In this document: positions 7,643 to 16,563 of the stretch, in pieces
Layout: every line of letters starts with the position of its first letter
Position numbering within the stretch: position 1 is the stretch's first letter
From: Pseudomonas chlororaphis
GTDB lineage: Bacteria > Pseudomonadota > Gammaproteobacteria > Pseudomonadales > Pseudomonadaceae
NCBI RefSeq assembly: GCF_003731765.1
Contig: NZ_MOAL01000006.1
Span: 564,563-628,562, forward strand
Reading direction: 5' to 3'
DNA: 64,000 nt
The notes under the pieces: generated by a model
Seen by the model: the letters and a program-made list of their open reading frames with translations, nothing else
Database searches by the model: none
What the model was told of the DNA's origin: nothing
Position numbers and translations under genes: made by a program

Positions 7643-8518
7643 ATGAACCCGTTTGAAGACATGCGCATTTTTTGCCAGGTGATGGAGTCCGGCAGTTTTA
7701 CCCATGCGGCCGATCAACTGGGGTTGTCCAAGCAGTTTGTCAGCCGCCGCCTGATCCAGCTCGAAGAGCGCCTGGGCGTGCGGTTGCTCAATCGCTCGAC
7801 CCGGCGCCTGGACGTCACGCCCCTGGGGCAGAGCTACTACGAGTCGGCCTTGCGCCTGCTGAGCGAAGTGGAGCAGGTGGAGCAGGGCATCGCCGGGCAG
7901 AACAGCGAACCCCGGGGCACCCTTCGCTTGAGCGCGCCGCTGTCGTTTGCCCTGGCGCACCTGGGCTGCCTGCTGCCGCAGTTTCTGCAGCGCTACCCGC
8001 AGGTCTCGGTGGAAGTGGACCTGAGCGACCGCCCGGTGGACCTGATCAGCGAAGGCTACGACCTGGTGCTGCGTATCGGCGTGCTGGAGGATTCGACCCT
8101 GATTGCCCGGCGCATCGCCAGTATCCAGCGGGTGTACTGCGCCAGCCCCGACTACCTGGCTCGGCGTGGCGTGCCCCAGTTGCCCGAGGAAGTGAGCAGT
8201 CACGACTGCCTGCCTTACGGCCACGGGCGGCAGGTGCAATGGCGCTTCCAGGTCAAGGGCAAGCCCGTGCCGATCAATGTCAGCGGGCGCATGCGGGTGA
8301 ATAACGGCGAGGTGTTGAAAGACGCGGCGATTGCCGGGCTGGGCATCACCTACCTGCCGACCTTTATTGTCGGCGAGGCGTTGCAGGACGGGCGGTTGGT
8401 GCCGGTGCTGGAAGACTTTGCCCCCGAGCCGTTGACGCTCTCGGCGGTCTACCCCCAGCACCGCCAGGGATCGCGGCCGGTGCAGGCCCTGATCGAGTTC
8501 CTGCGCGAGCGCCTGTAG
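7643..8518 (+). CDS. LysR-family regulator divergent from the esterase
   Basis: 291-residue LysR regulator of the AaeR/CrgA-like subgroup. The HTH is at residues 4-62 (EDMRIFCQVMESGSFTHAADQL, then SRRLIQLEERLGVRLLNRSTRRL), followed by an effector domain with LRLSAPLSFA at its start and NVSGRMRVNNGEVLKDAAIAGLG typical of this subgroup. ATG 7643 has TGAGG 7 bases upstream. The upstream GTG at 7637 lies inside that spacer and is unlikely. It shares a 158-base divergent promoter region with the esterase gene, the classic LysR arrangement, so it probably controls that gene and itself. Confidence 0.9.
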   Translation: MNPFEDMRIFCQVMESGSFTHAADQLGLSKQFVSRRLIQLEERLGVRLLNRSTRRLDVTPLGQSYYESALRLLSEVEQVEQGIAGQNSEPRGTLRLSAPLSFALAHLGCLLPQFLQRYPQVSVEVDLSDRPVDLISEGYDLVLRIGVLEDSTLIARRIASIQRVYCASPDYLARRGVPQLPEEVSSHDCLPYGHGRQVQWRFQVKGKPVPINVSGRMRVNNGEVLKDAAIAGLGITYLPTFIVGEALQDGRLVPVLEDFAPEPLTLSAVYPQHRQGSRPVQALIEFLRERL

Positions 8519-8526
8519 ACCGCCTC

Positions 8527-8578
8527 TCGTTCCCACGGTCGCCGTGGGAATGCCGACCGGGGCGCTCCGCGTCCCGCC
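8527..8578. repeat. REP-like double palindrome
   Basis: Two adjacent hairpins: TTCCCACGG (8530-8538) with CCGTGGGAA (8542-8550), then a GGCGCTCCGCGTCCC arm. This is the standard intergenic repeat type of fluorescent pseudomonads. It sits between the convergent LysR and chemoreceptor genes, where it may also act as a transcription barrier. Confidence 0.65.
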
Positions 8579-8592
8579 TTTATGCCACGGAA

Positions 8593-10218
8593 TCAGACGC
8601 GGAAGCGGCCCACCATGGCGTTCAGGGAGTTGGCCAGCTGCGCCAGTTCGTGGCTGGAAGCGCTGGTCTGGCTGGCCCCGGCGGACGAACGCACCGACAG
8701 GTCGCGGATGTTCACCAGGTTGCGATCCACCTCGCGGGCCACTTGGGCTTGCTCCTCGGCGGCGCTGGCGATCACCAGGTTGCGCTCGTGGATTTCATGC
8801 ACCGAGGCGGTGATGGTCTGCAGCGCTTCACCAGCCCGCTCCGCCAGTTGCAAGGTCTGCGCGGTGCGGTTGGAGCTGGCCTGCATCGAGTCCAGGGCCT
8901 GGGTCGAGCCGTCGCGCATGCCCTGGACCATCTGTTCGATTTCCTGGGTGGACTGCTGGGTGCGATGGGCCAGGGCCCGTACTTCGTCGGCAACCACGGC
9001 AAAGCCGCGGCCGCTTTCCCCTGCGCGGGCGGCTTCGATGGCGGCGTTGAGGGCCAGCAGGTTGGTCTGCTCGGCGATGGCGCGGATTACCTCCAGCACT
9101 TTGCCGATGTCTTGGGACTGGTTGGCCAGGGACTGCACCAGTTCGCCGGTGTGACGCACGTCACCGGCCAGGGCACCGATGGCGTCCACGGTTTCGCTGA
9201 CCCGCTCCTGGCCGGCCTGGGCCGATGCGCTGGACTGACGGGTGGCATCGGAGGTGGACACGGCGTTGCGCGCCACTTCTTCCACGGCGCTGGTCATCTG
9301 GTTGACCGCCGTAGCCGCCTGTTCGATTTCATTGTTTTGCTGTTGCAGGCCCTGGCTGCTGTCCAGGGTCACCGCGTTCAATTCCTCGGCGGCGCTGGCC
9401 AGTTGGCTGGCGGAACCGCTGATGCCCTGCAGCGTGTCGCGCAGGGTCTGCTGCATGCTGGCCAGGGCCTTGAGCAAGCGGCTGACTTCGTCCTGGCCGT
9501 GGGTATCGATGGGTTGGGTCAGGTCGCCCTTGGCCACGCTTTCCGCGGCTTCCACGGCCTGGCCCAGGGGGCGCACGATGCTGCGGGTCAGGAGCATGGC
9601 CAGGGCCACTGTGGCCAGGGCCGCGAGGGCGATAAACAGGCTGACGATGGTCCGCGAGCGGGCATAGTGCTCGGCGGATTTCTGACTCTCGGCGGCCACT
9701 TGCTGGGCGAACAGTTGGGCCAGGTCGCCCAGTTGCTTGCCCGAGCCGTCGACCACGGTCTTCATGTCCACCAGCAGCAGTTTGCTCAACTCGTCGCGCT
9801 TGCCCTGGTCGGCCAGGGTGAAGGACTGGGCGATGCCCTGACGGTAAGCGGCGAAGGTGGTCTTGAACTGCTCATACAAGGCCCGGGCCTCGGGGGTGGT
9901 GACCAGGCGCTCGTAGGCACTGATTTTCTCGCTCAGCTCTTTGTCCCGGGTGTCCATCTGGCTGCGGTACTGAGGTACGTTCTTCGGGTCCTGGTCCAGG
10001 GCCATGCGCAGGGAGATGGTGCGAATGCGCAGCATCAGCTCGCGGATTTCGTCACCGCCACGAATGCTCGGCAGCCATTGGTTTTCCACGGCGATCTCGC
10101 TGTCGCGGATGCTCGACATCTGGCCCAGGGCAAACACCCCCAGCAGGGCCACCAATACCGCAATCAAAGCGAAACCCAGGGCGGCGCGTGGGGCGATATT
10201 CAGTTGGCGAAGAAACAT
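8593..10218 (-). CDS. Methyl-accepting chemotaxis protein with four-helix-bundle sensor domain
   Basis: 541 residues. TM1 is at about 12-34; a helical periplasmic domain of about 150 residues fits 4HB_MCP. TM2 lies at about 187-211, then HAMP to about 263, and a long coiled-coil signalling domain with the conserved hairpin tip EQTNLLALNAAIEAARAGE. It starts at ATG 10218 with AAAAGG 8 bases upstream. There is no C-terminal CheR-binding pentapeptide; it ends in GRFRV, as in many Pseudomonas receptors. It is a stand-alone gene between a REP-like element and the divergent TPM gene. The ligand cannot be read from the sequence; 4HB domains bind small organic acids or aromatic compounds. Confidence 0.93.
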   Translation of the reverse strand: MFLRQLNIAPRAALGFALIAVLVALLGVFALGQMSSIRDSEIAVENQWLPSIRGGDEIRELMLRIRTISLRMALDQDPKNVPQYRSQMDTRDKELSEKISAYERLVTTPEARALYEQFKTTFAAYRQGIAQSFTLADQGKRDELSKLLLVDMKTVVDGSGKQLGDLAQLFAQQVAAESQKSAEHYARSRTIVSLFIALAALATVALAMLLTRSIVRPLGQAVEAAESVAKGDLTQPIDTHGQDEVSRLLKALASMQQTLRDTLQGISGSASQLASAAEELNAVTLDSSQGLQQQNNEIEQAATAVNQMTSAVEEVARNAVSTSDATRQSSASAQAGQERVSETVDAIGALAGDVRHTGELVQSLANQSQDIGKVLEVIRAIAEQTNLLALNAAIEAARAGESGRGFAVVADEVRALAHRTQQSTQEIEQMVQGMRDGSTQALDSMQASSNRTAQTLQLAERAGEALQTITASVHEIHERNLVIASAAEEQAQVAREVDRNLVNIRDLSVRSSAGASQTSASSHELAQLANSLNAMVGRFRV

Positions 10219-10429
10219 GCGATGGCCTTTTTTGTTCTGTGGGCAGATGAAGGAGGACCGGGTTCGGCAGCGGCCACTGGCAGGCTATCGGCTGGTTGTC
10301 ATACGACTTGAGGTGGTGCGTGGCCGGTGTTCGGGGAACTCTCCGGCCGCGACCGAATCTGTTCGCAGGCACGTGCGCGGATAAGCTAAAGTCCGCGCCT
10401 TCAGGATGATCAGCTCAGGTAACAGGCTC

Positions 10430-11671
10430 ATGATGGCGCTTTTTCTACGGCACTCCCGTTTAGGGTGGCTGGCGGTTTTTCTCGGTGCGTGGCTCACCGC
10501 GACCTTGGCCCTGGCGGACAGCGCGCCGCCCCTGGGCTTGGCCAATGTGCCGTTGAACCAGCGGGTCATCGACCTGACCCAGACCCTGGATGCCGCCACC
10601 CGCGAGCGTCTGTCCCAGCAGCTCGCCGCCCTGGAACAACGCAAGGGCGCGCAGGTCGCCGTGATGCTGGTGTCCAGCACCGATGGGCAGAGCATCGAGG
10701 ATTACGCCAATACCCTGTTCCGCGCCTGGCAACTGGGGCGCAAGGACATCAACGACGGCGTGTTGCTGTTGGTGGCCAAGGATGATCGCAAGATGCGCAT
10801 CGAAGTCGGTTATGGCCTCGAAGGGGTGGTCACCGACCTGTTGGCCGACCGAATCATCCGTGAACACATGACCCCCGCGTTCCGCCAGGGCGACTTTGCC
10901 GGCGGCATCGAACTGGCGGTCAACGCCTTGGTGTTGCTGGTGGAGGGCGGCGAGTTGCCCGAGGTGGCCCCCGAGCCCCTGCCGAAGACCCTGTATGCGG
11001 TGATCCTGGCGATTGTCCTTGGCGCCATCGCCGGGCCGTTGCTGGCGGCGGGCAAATTGTCCTGGCGCTGGGCCCTGTTCGCGGTGTTGGCGATGACTGC
11101 CGGGTCGGTGCTGCTGGTGGGTGGCAAGGACTGGCCGGCCCTGTTGCTGCTGGTGCCGGTGTGCATGCTGGTGGGCGGCGCCACCTTTGCCGGTCTGTGG
11201 CAGGCGCCCAAACTGTTCTTCGCCGTGCTCGGCTTGCTGGCCTACATCGGCGTGCTGACCCTGATCAATCACTTTGTGGGCGGCGTGTCCTTTATCTACG
11301 GCCTGGTGCTGCCGCTGGCCGGGCTGATGCTGATCGGCGGGTACTGGTTGTTGTATCGGATCATGCGCAACACCTACGAAAACGACCGTGCCAGCTTTTT
11401 CATTCGCCTGTGGATCCTGCTCGGGGTGTACCTGGTGCTGGGCTTCTTGAGCATGTTACGTAACGGCGCGATGGCTTGGGTGGTGGTCCTGCCGTTCTGC
11501 TCCATTGTCGCGTTCTTCATCTTCCTGATGGGCAAAGGCTCCTCCGGCTCCGGCTCGGATGATTCCTCAAGCTCAGGGTCCAGCTCGGGCTCGAGTTCCA
11601 GTTCGAGCTCCAGCAGCTCTTCCGGGGGCGGCGGCTCCAGCGGTGGCGGCGGGTCTTCGGGGAGTTGGTGA
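10430..11671 (+). CDS. TPM-domain (YgcG family) membrane protein
   Basis: About 413 residues. The signal peptide ends near ALA-DSAP, followed by a TPM/YgcG domain (GLANVPLNQRVIDLTQTLDAATRERL, QVAVMLVSST, RKDINDGVLLLVAKDDRKMRIEVGYGLEG). After that come several membrane helices (about 185-360) and a C-terminal low-complexity Ser/Gly tail ending GGGGSSGSW, which is a family hallmark. TPM domains have been linked to photosystem repair in plants and to phosphatase-like activity; the bacterial role is uncertain. I choose ATG 10430; an in-frame ATG at 10406 has no ribosome site. The Ser-run tail (residues about 375-413) is repetitive DNA (tcc/agc) and slippage-prone. Confidence 0.85.
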   Translation: MMALFLRHSRLGWLAVFLGAWLTATLALADSAPPLGLANVPLNQRVIDLTQTLDAATRERLSQQLAALEQRKGAQVAVMLVSSTDGQSIEDYANTLFRAWQLGRKDINDGVLLLVAKDDRKMRIEVGYGLEGVVTDLLADRIIREHMTPAFRQGDFAGGIELAVNALVLLVEGGELPEVAPEPLPKTLYAVILAIVLGAIAGPLLAAGKLSWRWALFAVLAMTAGSVLLVGGKDWPALLLLVPVCMLVGGATFAGLWQAPKLFFAVLGLLAYIGVLTLINHFVGGVSFIYGLVLPLAGLMLIGGYWLLYRIMRNTYENDRASFFIRLWILLGVYLVLGFLSMLRNGAMAWVVVLPFCSIVAFFIFLMGKGSSGSGSDDSSSSGSSSGSSSSSSSSSSSGGGGSSGGGGSSGSW

Positions 11672-11724
11672 GCCCGCAGCCTGTCAGCCAGCATCGGGGG
11701 CGGCCCCTTGCCGCGATTGATCGG

Positions 11725-12336
11725 ATGAATCCCATGCCAAAACAACTGCTGTTCCTCCCGGGAGCCTCGGGTAATACCCACTTCTGGGAGCCGGTGGCCC
11801 AGCGCCTTGCACACCCTGCGGAACGCGTGCACGTCGGCTGGCCGGGGTTCGGCTCGGTGCCTGCGGAGGCAGCAGTGAACGGTATCGATGACCTGGTGGC
11901 GCGGGTGGTGGCGCAGATTGATCGGCCGACGGCATTGATCGGTCAGTCCATGGGCGGGGTGATCGCGTTGTTGGCGGCCTTGCAGCGGCCGCAGTGGGTG
12001 ACGCACCTGGTGCTGACGGTGACCTCGGGCGGCCTGGATATGAGCGATCTGGCCGCCGAGGACTGGCGGGAGGGCTATCGCGCCGGCTACCCGGCGCTGC
12101 CCCACTGGTTCGCCGATTATCAGGTCGACCTCAGCGACCGCCTGGGCAGCGTGCAGGCACCGAGCCTGTTGCTCTGGGGCGACGCCGACCCCCTCAGCCC
12201 GGTGGCTGCGGGTCAGCGTCTGGCGGCCCTGTTGCCACGGGCTGAGCTGCGGGTGCTGGCCGGCGGCGATCATGATCTGGGTTGCACGCTGGCCGATGAC
12301 ATCGCGCCGCTGATCGACGCCCACCTGGCGCGTTAG
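11725..12336 (+). CDS. Small alpha/beta hydrolase
   Basis: About 203 residues with an alpha/beta hydrolase core: LLFLPGASGNTHFW near the N-terminus (oxyanion loop), the nucleophile elbow LIGQSMGGVIAL (Ser in GQSMG), an Asp in LLLWGDADPLSPV, and a His in GGDHDLG. All three catalytic positions are present. The family (esterase, haloperoxidase or lyase) is too broad to name a substrate. Starts at 11725 (ATG), 11734 (ATG, directly before PKQLLFLPG) or a coupled GTG at 11668, overlapping the TPM stop and preceded by GGGGAG, are all possible; 11725 is a compromise. It probably shares a transcript with the TPM gene. Confidence 0.75.
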   Translation: MNPMPKQLLFLPGASGNTHFWEPVAQRLAHPAERVHVGWPGFGSVPAEAAVNGIDDLVARVVAQIDRPTALIGQSMGGVIALLAALQRPQWVTHLVLTVTSGGLDMSDLAAEDWREGYRAGYPALPHWFADYQVDLSDRLGSVQAPSLLLWGDADPLSPVAAGQRLAALLPRAELRVLAGGDHDLGCTLADDIAPLIDAHLAR

Positions 12337-12492
12337 CCGGGGCGGTTCAGCGCGGAAGGGGGAGAGGCGTGCCAGATGTGCTTGAGGTGTTGCTCGATGC
12401 AGGCCCGGGCGTCGGGGGCTGCTAGGGGACGGTCACGCGGCGCACTCCAGGCCCCAGCGGGCGCTGGTCCTGGAGTCGCGTAGGGGCTGCGG

Positions 12493-13152
12493 TCAGACTT
12501 TTTCGCGGATCAGCGGTGCCCACTCGCCCTTGCTCAACAGTTGCTGGGAGAACTTGCCTTCCTTGGAACCCTTGGCGTTTTCGTCGAGGTTCAAGGTCGC
12601 CAGGTTAATGGTGCTGGCAAAGTTTTCCTGGGTCAGGAAGTACTGGCGATTGAGGCTGTTGACTTCCTTGGCGTCGATTTTCACGAAGTCGATCGCCGCT
12701 TCCACGAACTGCTGGGACACATCCTTGAGGGCTTCATCGCTGTTGAGCAGAGCGGTGAGCTGTTCAGTGTCCTTGGCGCTCAGGTTGCCGGTAGGGTCGA
12801 GCACCACCAGTTCGCCCTTGGCGTCGACGCTGAAGCCGAAATCCTTGCTGGCCAGGTCGGGGTTGGTGTCTTTGAGGGTGGTCTTGAAGTTGTCGAACAA
12901 GGTCTTGAGGCGGCTGTTGACCAGCTCCAGGTTGGCTTGTTTTTCCTCGTACTCGGCCGAGGGTTCCTTGACTTCGCGGGTGTCGGTGTTGGGCACCACT
13001 TGCTCGATGACTTCCATGGCGGCCTGCTGGATAGCGGCGTCCGCGAGCTTGGTGCTTAGGGCGTTGGAAGGCTGGTTGATGGTGGTCTTGGAAGACGGGG
13101 CTACCAGGGATTCCATGGAAACTCGGTACTGGCCCGTGGTTCTAATATCCAT
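12493..13152 (-). CDS. Uncharacterised alpha-helical protein
   Basis: 219 residues from ATG 13152 (an open extension to 13227 has no better start). It has no signal peptide and no membrane helix. The sequence is rich in Lys/Glu/Asn/Gln and looks largely helical (EYEEKQANLELVNSRLKTLF), with a FGFSVDAKGELVVLDPTGNLS beta-like hairpin in the middle. I do not recognise the family. The region with Asp/Leu repeats (DTEQLTALLNSDEALKDV) is reminiscent of secreted or flagellar-hook-type helical proteins, but that is only an impression. It is monocistronic: a hairpin separates it from the upstream TonB receptor gene, and about 155 bases without genes follow it. Confidence 0.7.
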   Translation of the reverse strand: MDIRTTGQYRVSMESLVAPSSKTTINQPSNALSTKLADAAIQQAAMEVIEQVVPNTDTREVKEPSAEYEEKQANLELVNSRLKTLFDNFKTTLKDTNPDLASKDFGFSVDAKGELVVLDPTGNLSAKDTEQLTALLNSDEALKDVSQQFVEAAIDFVKIDAKEVNSLNRQYFLTQENFASTINLATLNLDENAKGSKEGKFSQQLLSKGEWAPLIREKV

Positions 13153-13219
13153 TTCAGTGCGTCCATTTCTGTAGGGGGTACAGGTTTGTAACGGCCGCGA
13201 TACGCAGAACTTGATAGCT

Positions 13220-13242
13220 GCCCGCACTTTGTTGGTGCGGGC
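13220..13242 (-). terminator. Hairpin after the TonB receptor gene
   Basis: GCCCGCAC, a 7-base loop, then GTGCGGGC. It lies 41 bases downstream (minus strand) of the receptor stop at 13284. There is no clear U-run after the stem, so termination is only probable. Confidence 0.4.
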
Positions 13243-13283
13243 GTGTCACTGAATGTTGCGAGGTGCGCGTCGAACCCCGGTAG

Positions 13284-15449
13284 TCAGAAGTCGATGGTGG
13301 CGCTCAGGCGTGCGCTCAACGGTGCGCCCTGGAACAGGTAGCCATCGCCCAAGTACTCGCCCACGTCCCGCCAGTAACGCTTGTCGAACAGGTTGTCCAC
13401 GGTCAACCGGAACACCGTGTCGTAGCCCTCGATTCGTGTGCTGTAGCGGCTGCCCACATTGAAAATGGCGTAGGCGCCGGTCTGCACCTCGCCCTGGCGG
13501 TTGGCGTATTTGCGGCCGCTGTATTGCACCCCGCCGAGCAAGGCCAGGCCGTCGAAGCCGGGCAGGGCGTAGTCGCCGTAGAGGCTGGCCCGCAGCTTGG
13601 GCACGTTGAGCGCCTGGTGGCCTTCATAGGCCGCGGTGCCGCTGCCGCTGACCCGGGCACGGATCGCCGCGACGCTGGCCGAGACCTGCAGGCGCTGGGT
13701 CGCCCAGCCGTTGGCCGAGAGCTCCAGCCCGGTGTTTTTCTGCTCGCCTTGCTGCACGTAAGTGAAGACCCCGGCGTCATCGGGCCTGGCGTACTGGTTG
13801 GCCTGGCGCATCTGGAACAGTGCGGCAGCCAGGCTCAGGCGTTGCCAGTCGTACTTGACCCCGGCCTCGATCTGCCGCGACACCGTGGGCGCAAGCATCT
13901 GCCCCGGGTTGCTGGCAAACCACGGCGCCGTGCCGCCCAGGGACAGGCCCTTGCTGTAGCGGGTGTACAGCGACAGGTTGGCCAACGGCTTGTAGATCAG
14001 CGCCGCTTGCGGCAGGAACACATAGCGTTGGGTGTGGCGGTCGCTCTGGCCTTGCTCATCGAAGGCTTCCTCGTCGAGGCGCACTTCGCGGCCGCCGATC
14101 AGGGTCTGCCACTGTTCGTTGAAGCTGATCAGGTCATTGGCGAACAGCCCGTACTGGCGGCTGTCCAGGCGCCGGTGGGAAGGGTTGAGGGCACCGCTGT
14201 AGCGGGCCAGGTCCTCGGGTTCGCTGTAGATGTTGCCGCTGCCGAGCCATTCGTTGACGTCCTTGCGCTTGTCCACCACCCGGCGCGAGGCGCTGGTACC
14301 CAGGGTCAACTGGTGCTCCAGGGAACCGGTGCTGAAGCGCCCGTCGAGACTGGCCTGGAGTTCGTCGTTGCGCCGGGTGTCGTCGGGGCTGCGGAAGTCG
14401 TAGATGTCGTAGTTGCCTTCAGGGCTGAAGCTGTTGCCCAGCGCACCGCCGCCGCCCCAGGCAAAGGAGCTGTAGTCGTCGATCACCACCTGGCTGCGGG
14501 CGGCGCTGAGGCTGCCTTGCCACTGTTCGTTGAAGCGGTACTGGAACAGGCCGTTGAGGTTCAGTGCATCGCTGCTCACCGGCTTGGAACCGCTCTGGTG
14601 GGCCAGGAGTTTTTTCGGCGAGGCGTGGTGCGGCAGTTCGTTGCCGCCGAGCAATTGGTAGCCCGGCACCGAGCGTTGCTCCTTGGCCTGGTACTCGGCG
14701 TCCAGTTGCAGCAGGGCGTCGGGGCTGATGTTCCAGTCCAGGGCGATGGAGGCGAAGTCCCGCTGGCCGTTGGCGTGTTCCACATAGGAATGCAGGTCTT
14801 CGTGGGCCAGGTTGACCCGCAGCCCCAGTTGCTGTTCGGCGCCGAACCAGCCGCCGACATCGGTGGCCAGGTAGCCGCTGCCGCGGTCGTCGGTGGACAG
14901 GGTCACCGAGCGCACCTCGGCCGGGCGCTTGGTCACGTAGTTGACCAGGCCGCCGGGTTCGCTGATGCCGCTTTGCATGCCCGACAAGCCCTTGAGCAGT
15001 TCCACCCGCTGCTTGTTTTCCAGGGCCACGTTCTGTTCGCCGGCGATGGTCCGGCCGTTGATCTTGTAGCTGCTGGCGGCGTTCAGGGAAAAACCGCGGA
15101 CCACGAAATTCTCGTAGTAACCGACCGGCGCATAGCTGTCGCCCACCGAGGCGTCGTTTTTCAGCACCTCGCTGAGCAGGCGTGCCTGCTGGTCCTTGAT
15201 CTGGGCGTCGTTGATCACCGCGATGGACGCCGGGGTGTCGAGCAGCGGCGCGTCGCCGAAACCGCTGAGCGTGGTGCTCTCGGCCCGGTAGCTGGTGGAG
15301 GTGTCGTCGCCGACCACGGCGGTGGCCGGCAGCTCCTGGGTGTCGGCCCGCAGTTCGGGGGTGGCGCCAAGCAGGGCCAGGGTCAATAGGTTGAACGCGA
15401 ACCGGGGGGCGGTCCGTGCCGCCAGGGAAGTCCGGTCAAACATAGCCAT
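13284..15449 (-). CDS. TonB-dependent siderophore-type outer-membrane receptor
   Basis: 721 residues. Signal peptide to about residue 35 (ATPELRA); no STN signalling domain. The plug domain begins at LLDTPASIAVINDAQIKDQQ and contains VVRGFSLN and the GLSGMQSGISEPGGLVNYVTKRP block typical of siderophore receptors. A 22-strand barrel follows, ending in the terminal aromatic motif LSARLSATIDF required for outer-membrane insertion. It probably imports a ferric siderophore made by another organism; there is no nearby sigma/anti-sigma pair. AAGGAG is 6 bases before ATG 15449. It is the last of four minus-strand genes with nitrilase and aldoxime dehydratase, but 139 bases separate it from the previous gene, so it may be independent. 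Confidence 0.9.
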   Translation of the reverse strand: MAMFDRTSLAARTAPRFAFNLLTLALLGATPELRADTQELPATAVVGDDTSTSYRAESTTLSGFGDAPLLDTPASIAVINDAQIKDQQARLLSEVLKNDASVGDSYAPVGYYENFVVRGFSLNAASSYKINGRTIAGEQNVALENKQRVELLKGLSGMQSGISEPGGLVNYVTKRPAEVRSVTLSTDDRGSGYLATDVGGWFGAEQQLGLRVNLAHEDLHSYVEHANGQRDFASIALDWNISPDALLQLDAEYQAKEQRSVPGYQLLGGNELPHHASPKKLLAHQSGSKPVSSDALNLNGLFQYRFNEQWQGSLSAARSQVVIDDYSSFAWGGGGALGNSFSPEGNYDIYDFRSPDDTRRNDELQASLDGRFSTGSLEHQLTLGTSASRRVVDKRKDVNEWLGSGNIYSEPEDLARYSGALNPSHRRLDSRQYGLFANDLISFNEQWQTLIGGREVRLDEEAFDEQGQSDRHTQRYVFLPQAALIYKPLANLSLYTRYSKGLSLGGTAPWFASNPGQMLAPTVSRQIEAGVKYDWQRLSLAAALFQMRQANQYARPDDAGVFTYVQQGEQKNTGLELSANGWATQRLQVSASVAAIRARVSGSGTAAYEGHQALNVPKLRASLYGDYALPGFDGLALLGGVQYSGRKYANRQGEVQTGAYAIFNVGSRYSTRIEGYDTVFRLTVDNLFDKRYWRDVGEYLGDGYLFQGAPLSARLSATIDF

Positions 15450-15588
15450 GCAACGCTCCTTGAAATGCCATCCGGGTCGGGGCCGGGCCCGAGCAGGGGG
15501 CGCCGGGGGCCGCCATCATACAGAAGAGCAGGACGCCGGGTGGCAGGCGCATCGGCGCACCCGGGCCAAACCCGGGCGCGTGGGGCCG

Positions 15589-16485
15589 TCAGAACAGTTT
15601 GGCCAGGCGCAGGTTGAGCCGGGCCTGTTCCTTGAAGCCCTGTTCCACCTGGATGTCGCGGCCCAGCTCGACCTGCACCTGCACCGACGGCGTGAGCATC
15701 TGGGTCAGCATGCCGCGCACGTAGGTGGTGCCGAGGCGGTCGTCCTGGTCGGCGCCGGCCACCGTGCTTTGCGCGCCTTCAATGCGGCCGACGCCGACCG
15801 CCACCCGGGTCTGGGGCGAGAGTTTGTAGCTCAGGTGGGCCTGGTATTCGTAGCGCGCCTGTTGCTTCTGGGTCACGCCGGCGGGGCCGAAGTCGTTGTT
15901 GTGGCTGAACCAGGACACATCCGCCGCGGTGTCCAGGGCCCAATGCTCATCGAAGTGGTGGACGTACACCGCTTGCAGCAACAGGCGCCAACGGTTTTCC
16001 CCCAGGTTCAGGGCGTCGTCACGGTCGTAGCTGCCGGTGGGCAGGTAGACAAAGGGTGCGATGGAAACCACGTCCTTGTGCGCGGTGTCCAGGGTCCACT
16101 TCACCGGCACCCCGAGGATCAGGTCACCCACGCCGGTGGTCTGGCCCAGGGCGCTGGCGTCGCCGGACGCGTGCAGGTGGCCGTACGGCAGGATGAACTG
16201 CGGTTCCACCGAGACGTTGTCGCCGACATTGAAGGCGTGGATGTAACGCAGCAGGCTGACATCGGTCTTGAGCTTGAAGCGGTCCGAGACCTTGTCGCCG
16301 TTCTGGTAGAAGTCCGAGCTTTGCGCGTGTTGCAGGTACAGCAGCAGGGCATTGGCATCCGGCGGCAGCGGTTCATAGTCCCCGGCACTGATTTCCAGGG
16401 CCTGGGCCGACGTCGCGGCGAGGCACAGGGCAATGGTGGAGCACAGGGCAACAGCGGGGGACGGGGTGCGCGACAGTCTGGGCAT
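15589..16485 (-). CDS. Outer-membrane MetA-pathway/phenol-degradation family protein
   Basis: 298 residues with a signal peptide ending near SAQA-LEISAG. Repeated amphipathic beta strands with aromatic girdle residues (FVYLPTGSYDRDDALNLGENRW, YVHHFDEHWALD) and a C-terminal LRLAKLF fit the MetA-path (phenol_MetA_deg) family of outer-membrane beta barrels. These are often found beside aromatic or nitrile catabolic genes and annotated as transporters. It follows the aldoxime dehydratase gene by 78 bases on the same strand. AGGAT lies 8 bases before ATG 16485. A role as a channel for aldoxime, nitrile or the acid product is inferred from context. Confidence 0.8.
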   Translation of the reverse strand: MPRLSRTPSPAVALCSTIALCLAATSAQALEISAGDYEPLPPDANALLLYLQHAQSSDFYQNGDKVSDRFKLKTDVSLLRYIHAFNVGDNVSVEPQFILPYGHLHASGDASALGQTTGVGDLILGVPVKWTLDTAHKDVVSIAPFVYLPTGSYDRDDALNLGENRWRLLLQAVYVHHFDEHWALDTAADVSWFSHNNDFGPAGVTQKQQARYEYQAHLSYKLSPQTRVAVGVGRIEGAQSTVAGADQDDRLGTTYVRGMLTQMLTPSVQVQVELGRDIQVEQGFKEQARLNLRLAKLF

Positions 16486-16563
16486 GGCGAAAATCCTGGC
16501 GTGGGTGAGCCGCCGGCAGGGGCCGGCGGCAAGCGGGTTTCTAGGCGCGACTCGGTAGGGTGT

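Noticed and set aside
8650..10311. 553-residue open frame on the plus strand opposite the chemoreceptor
   Set aside because: Gly/Gln/His-rich translation typical of a GC-rich antisense frame; the minus-strand gene has clear MCP, HAMP and tip motifs and a proper ribosome site.
12444..12476. Imperfect hairpin as terminator of the 12493 gene
   Set aside because: The stem has mismatches and no U-run follows on the minus strand.
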